Assembly: GCF_000225505.1 (NCBI RefSeq)
Contig: NZ_BACI01000097.1
Span: 62,001-126,000, forward strand
Length of the DNA stretch: 64,000 nt
DNA from: Gordonia alkanivorans NBRC 16433
GTDB taxonomy: Bacteria; Actinomycetota; Actinomycetes; Mycobacteriales; Mycobacteriaceae
Reading direction: 5' to 3'
This document shows, in pieces, positions 60,795 to 64,000 of this stretch. How positions within the stretch are numbered: position 1 is the stretch's first letter; each line of letters opens with the position of its first letter. Under the pieces are notes generated by a model that ran no database searches, had not been told where the DNA came from, and saw nothing but the letters and a program-made list of their open reading frames with translations. The position numbers and the translations under genes were made by a program.

Positions 60795-61016
60795 TTATTT
60801 GTAGCGGTACACGATTCGCCCACGAGCAAGGTCGTAGGGCGAGAGTTCCACGACGACCCGGTCCTCGGGCAGGATGCGGATATAGTGCTGCCGCATCTTG
60901 CCGCTGATGTGGGCGAGAACCTTATGACCGTTCTCCAGCTCAATGCGAAACATCGCATTGGGCAGGGGTTCGATCACTCGACCCTCGACCTCGATGGCCC
61001 CGTCTTTCTTCGCCAT
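60795..61016 (-). CDS. infA: Translation initiation factor IF-1
   Basis: A 73-residue OB-fold factor ([40 protein letters not shown]). It occupies the ribosomal A site during initiation. First gene of the operon; promoter and a leader hairpin lie upstream (61147-61225). Confidence 0.97.
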   Translation of the reverse strand: MAKKDGAIEVEGRVIEPLPNAMFRIELENGHKVLAHISGKMRQHYIRILPEDRVVVELSPYDLARGRIVYRYK

Positions 61017-61146
61017 TTCCTCCGCGATCCTGGCCGTTTCCGCGACACCCGGGTGGTGCTGCGTCGTTGGCCCGGTTGAATCAGTGTTTGTCCGTTAAGG
61101 TGTGGTCACCGCTCGGCGAGGACCAACACCCGGTGCGAGCGCTCCG

Positions 61147-61225
61147 ATCCGCGTGGGGACACGCGGATGCGGGCACGCGAGACGCACCGACGATCTATGT
61201 TACGCGAACTGCGGGAACAGTCCAA
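61147..61225 (-). promoter_or_regulatory. Promoter and leader hairpin of the infA operon
   Basis: On the minus strand TTGGAC (61225-61220), a 17-nt spacer and TAACAT (61202-61197) make a good housekeeping promoter, with a start near 61190. The leader of about 170 nt contains a perfect 8-bp hairpin, ATCCGCGT/ACGCGGAT (61147-61168), of unknown role. Confidence 0.65.
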
Positions 61226-61311
61226 ATGCGTGCCGGTCGGCCACCGCATTCCGCCCGACTCGCACATCAGACGGACGTTTCCGGCACGGTCGTACTGGCA
61301 GACTGTTGCGC

Positions 61312-61704
61312 ATGCTGGCATTTCTGGTCCGCACCGTGTGCACCGCGGTGGCGTTGTGGGTGGCGACTCTGATCGTCCCGGGAATCGAGTTCGTAGGCGG
61401 GTCGACGACTGCAGAGAAGGTCGGGATCGCGCTGGTCGTGGCGGTCATCTTCGGCGTCCTCAATGCGTTGGTGAAGCCGATCGTGCAGATCATCTCGATC
61501 CCCTTCTACATCTTGACGCTGGGGCTCATCCACATCGTGATCAATGCGCTGATGCTCGAGATCACCGCCTGGATCACCCGGAACACCACGCACTGGGGTC
61601 TCGAGGTCGACGACTTCTTCTGGTCGGCGATCTTCGGCGCGATCGTCGTGTCGGTCGTCGGCTGGCTGCTCGGGCTGCTGATGCGGGACCCGGTGGACCG
61701 ATGA
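61312..61704 (+). CDS. Phage-holin-superfamily-IV membrane protein
   Basis: A 130-residue protein with four membrane helices (VCTAVALWVATLIVPGIEFV, VGIALVVAVIFGVLNALVKP, IVQIISIPFYILTLGLIHIV and a last one). The family name comes from similarity to holins; in most bacteria it is a chromosomal protein of unknown function. A CAGACT box ends 7 nt before the ATG, a weaker leaderless signal. It overlaps the next gene by 4 nt. Confidence 0.85.
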   Translation: MLAFLVRTVCTAVALWVATLIVPGIEFVGGSTTAEKVGIALVVAVIFGVLNALVKPIVQIISIPFYILTLGLIHIVINALMLEITAWITRNTTHWGLEVDDFFWSAIFGAIVVSVVGWLLGLLMRDPVDR

Positions 61705-62444
61705 GCACGGTGACGAGGACCCTGAAGGGCCTCCGGCGCATCGGGGTCGTGGCCGTCGTCCCGGCGCTGGCCCTCACGCTCGCGGCGTGCGGCAGCGCCG
61801 GCGCCGTCGACCAACAGCGGTCGGTCACCGTCGTCGGCACCGGACAGGTCAGCGGCGCGCCGGACACCCTTCGCGCCGACATCGGCGTCGAGGCGACCGC
61901 GGGCGACGTGACGACCGCACTGAACGAGACGAGCGAGAAGGTGCGCGCGGTGACCGATTCCGTCGTCGACGCAGGCGTGGAACGCAAGGACGTCGCCACC
62001 CAGCAGGTGTCGGTGACCCCGCAGTACTCCAGTCCCGCCCCCGGTGGCAGCAGTCAGATCAGCGGCTACATGGCGACCAACTCCATCCGCGTCACGATCC
62101 GCGACATCTCCAAAGCCTCCACGGTCCTGAGCGCAGCCGCCACCGCGGGCGGCGACAACACCCGGATCAGCAACGTCTCCTTCACCATCGACGACGACTC
62201 GCAGCTCCTCAAGGAGGCCCGGGAAGCGGCGTTCGACGACGCCCGCGGCCGCGCCGAGCAGTACGCCTCGCTTGCCGACGACTCACTCGGCAAGGTGCTG
62301 ACCATCAAGGAGACGACCAGCGGTCAGGAACAGCCCGCCTCTCCCGGCACCTTCGAGCGCGACGTCGCCGCGTCGCCCGTGCCCATCGAGCCCGGCGAGC
62401 AGGAGCTGACCTTCACGGTCACGGTGACCTTCGGGCTCAACTGA
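61701..62444 (+). CDS. SIMPL-domain (DUF541) lipoprotein
   Basis: A 247-residue lipoprotein: signal GVVAVVPALALTLAAC with cysteine near 30, then a SIMPL domain (VTVVGTGQVSGAPDTLRADI, TQQVSVTPQYS). The family is a periplasmic or surface oligomeric protein of unclear role (oxidative-stress links in some species). ATGA overlap with the holin-like gene suggests a two-gene unit. Confidence 0.85.
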   Translation: MSTVTRTLKGLRRIGVVAVVPALALTLAACGSAGAVDQQRSVTVVGTGQVSGAPDTLRADIGVEATAGDVTTALNETSEKVRAVTDSVVDAGVERKDVATQQVSVTPQYSSPAPGGSSQISGYMATNSIRVTIRDISKASTVLSAAATAGGDNTRISNVSFTIDDDSQLLKEAREAAFDDARGRAEQYASLADDSLGKVLTIKETTSGQEQPASPGTFERDVAASPVPIEPGEQELTFTVTVTFGLN

Positions 62445-62535
62445 GCGCTGAGAAGCGCCCCTCAGAGGCACCCTCGGCAGCGCCGCCGGCGGCACAGTGT
62501 CGTCGGACGGTCTGTGGAGGGCGTACTTCGGGGAT

Positions 62536-62561
62536 GGTTTTCAGGGTCCGCCCCTGGGTAC
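62536..62561 (+). promoter_or_regulatory. SigF/SigB-type promoter
   Basis: GGTTT (62536-62540), 15-nt spacer, GGGTAC (62556-62561). This agrees with the mycobacterial SigF consensus GGTTT-N15-17-GGGTA(T/C). The predicted start near 62568 leaves a short leader with a good ribosome site before the secreted protein. Confidence 0.65.
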
Positions 62562-62590
62562 CCGACCACGGTCGACCGAAGGAGATAGTC

Positions 62591-63091
62591 ATGACGGGTT
62601 TCCGAGCACGCGCTCTCAGCACCACCGCCCTGGCGGCCGCCGCAGTGTTCGCAACACTGGCGGTCTCGGCACCGGCCGATGCCGCTCAGACCAAGTCGCT
62701 GATGATCGAGGGCGAACTCGAGATCGCAGACCTCGACCTCCTCGCGATCAAGGCCGTGGGCGCCACGAACGCGGAGGGTAAGACCACCGGCACCTACGAA
62801 GCCACGCTGCTGGCCGGCGACGACGACAATCCCCTGCCGTTCAAGGTCAAGGGACCGATCACCTGCATCCACACCGACGGCGACACCGCGTCCCTGGTCT
62901 ATCCCATCAGCGCGACCGACCCGAATCTGATCCCCGCCCCGTTGCAGGACGCGCTCGCCGTGCAGATCACGGTGCGAAAGGGCGATCCGAGCAAGGTCGG
63001 GGTGAACGGTCCTGCACCAACCGGTTCGTTCAGCGGATGTGAGCCCGCGGCGACTCCTTACGAGTTCGACGGCGACATCGAGATCAAGTAG
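62591..63091 (+). CDS. Secreted protein of unknown function
   Basis: A 166-residue protein with a Sec signal peptide (ALSTTALAAAAVFATLAVSA, cleaved after about ADA). The mature part is about 135 residues, with two cysteines (ITCIHTDGD and FSGCEPAAT) that may pair. No family recognised. AAGGAG precedes the ATG, and a SigF-type promoter suggests stationary-phase or stress expression. Confidence 0.75.
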   Translation: MTGFRARALSTTALAAAAVFATLAVSAPADAAQTKSLMIEGELEIADLDLLAIKAVGATNAEGKTTGTYEATLLAGDDDNPLPFKVKGPITCIHTDGDTASLVYPISATDPNLIPAPLQDALAVQITVRKGDPSKVGVNGPAPTGSFSGCEPAATPYEFDGDIEIK

Positions 63092-63145
63092 CCGCGTCGC
63101 CCACCTGCTCCGGTAAGGGACCATTCAGCCTGGCATCCTGGGTCG

Positions 63146-63595
63146 GTGCGAGCCGTCATCCAGCGAGTAAGCGAAGCCCGCGTGACCGTCGACGGTGAGA
63201 TCGTCGGCGAACTCGACATCCCGGCCGGCGGGTCCGGCATCGTCGCCCTCGTCGGCGCCACCCACGACGACACCCCCGACCACGCCGCGAAACTCGCCGA
63301 CAAGATCTGGCGCCTGCGGATCTTCAACGGCGACGACGGACCCGAGAAGGCGGCCGCCGACATCGACGCACCGATCCTGGTCATCAGCCAGTTCACCCTG
63401 TACGCCAACACCGCCAAGGGACGCCGGCCGTCGTGGAACGCCGCCGCCCCGGGCCCGGTGGCCGAGCCGCTCGTCGACGCGGTCGCCGCTGCCCTGCGCG
63501 ACGCCGGGGCCACCGTCGCCACCGGACGGTTCGGGGCGAACATGCAGGTGAGCCTGGTCAACGACGGGCCGGTCACCCTGATCCTCGACGTCTGA
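63146..63595 (+). CDS. dtd: D-aminoacyl-tRNA deacylase
   Basis: A 149-residue enzyme that removes D-amino acids from tRNA. The motifs are [20 protein letters not shown] and the Gly-cisPro strand [15 protein letters not shown] start; [18 protein letters not shown] is the standard N-terminus. Confidence 0.95.
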   Translation: MRAVIQRVSEARVTVDGEIVGELDIPAGGSGIVALVGATHDDTPDHAAKLADKIWRLRIFNGDDGPEKAAADIDAPILVISQFTLYANTAKGRRPSWNAAAPGPVAEPLVDAVAAALRDAGATVATGRFGANMQVSLVNDGPVTLILDV

Positions 63596-63611
63596 CGACT
63601 AGGGTCGAACC

Positions 63612-64000
63612 GTGGGACGAATAACCGCACGACGCCGCGTCACCCGCATCCGACGCGATGCGGCCCCGACGCAGCGTGCCGACACCCTCGCCGTCGAGGA
63701 ACCGTTGGAGATCCGCGTGGGCGGTCGGCAGCTGAGCGTCACCATGCGTACCCCCGGCCACGATTTCGAACTCGTGGCCGGATACCTCGTCTCCGAGGGT
63801 CTCATCATCGCCGGCAGCGACTACTCCACCGCGCGGTACTGCGCGGGTACCGACTCCACCGGCGCGAACACCTACAACGTCGTCGACGTCTCGCTGGCCG
63901 CCCACGTTCGGCCGCCCGCATCCGGCGTCGTCCGCCACAACACCATGACCAGTGCCTGTGGTGTCTGCGGGAAGGACAGCATCGAGTCCGTCCACACCGC
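63612..64000 (+). CDS. fdhD: FdhD sulfurtransferase, N-terminal part (3' truncated)
   Basis: The first 129 codons are present; the gene runs off the window. LAVEEPLEIRVGGRQLSVTM, PGHDFELVAGYLVSEGLI and SACGVCGKDSIE (the sulfur-carrying cysteines) mark FdhD, which sulfurates the molybdenum cofactor of formate dehydrogenase. TAGGGT (63600-63605) ends 6 nt before the GTG start, so the mRNA is probably leaderless. A formate dehydrogenase gene may follow outside the window. Confidence 0.93.
   Translation, partial: MGRITARRRVTRIRRDAAPTQRADTLAVEEPLEIRVGGRQLSVTMRTPGHDFELVAGYLVSEGLIIAGSDYSTARYCAGTDSTGANTYNVVDVSLAAHVRPPASGVVRHNTMTSACGVCGKDSIESVHT

Overview
The window is high-GC DNA from a mycolic-acid actinobacterium (order Mycobacteriales). 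A Gordonia-like genome fits best: a soluble propane-monooxygenase cluster lies beside a long block collinear, from memory, with the Mycobacterium tuberculosis Rv3226-Rv3248 interval, plus an ESX (type VII secretion) substrate locus and the infA-rpmJ-rpsM-rpsK-rpsD-rpoA-rplQ-truA ribosomal operon. Species is inferred from gene content only. I saw no insertion sequence, prophage, CRISPR array, tRNA or rRNA gene.

Region 1 (1-9774): the end of prmA, then prmB, prmC, prmD, an amidohydrolase, a DUF59 protein, a zinc alcohol dehydrogenase and a dedicated GroEL, followed by a GAF/AAA/Fis regulator. This is the prm/mim arrangement for oxidising short alkanes and ketones: hydroxylase, reductase and coupling protein, an alcohol dehydrogenase for the product, and a chaperonin for folding the hydroxylase. 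A 17-bp hairpin separates prmD from the accessory genes and another follows groEL. The regulator resembles a sigma54 activator but lacks GAFTGA.

Region 2 (9775-19428): an acyl-CoA dehydrogenase and SDR pair behind a structured leader, two PH-domain membrane proteins, a Tat-exported FAD oxidoreductase with its TetR regulator and a clear operator, then small genes (Nudix, an MFS remnant, cupin, a 76-residue protein, VOC).

Region 3 (19486-42009): the conserved Mycobacteriales block: aroA, rsgA, two tandem fatty-acid desaturases, a double GNAT, the desaturase-type oxidoreductase, Rv3231c-like, a WS/DGAT-like protein, Rv3235-like, secA, hpf, comF, lpqB-mtrB-mtrA, tmk, a proline-rich membrane protein and sahH. 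The first desaturase and the oxidoreductase share a palindromic operator, so they probably form one regulon.

Region 4 (42101-53760): an APC permease and an NSS transporter with its tiny MetS-like subunit, then an ESX locus on the minus strand (two WXG100 proteins, EspG, a PPE-like protein, two EspC-like proteins, a polyglycine protein, YbaB-like and small proteins) with a divergent EspI-like ATPase and DedA. No ecc or mycP core gene is visible.

Region 5 (53953-64000): an alpha/beta hydrolase, two proline/tyrosine/glycine-rich membrane proteins, the ribosomal operon on the minus strand, a holin-family membrane protein, a SIMPL lipoprotein, a secreted protein behind a SigF-type promoter, dtd, and the start of fdhD. 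Seven start codons sit 6-7 nt after a TAnnnT box, which indicates frequent leaderless transcription.
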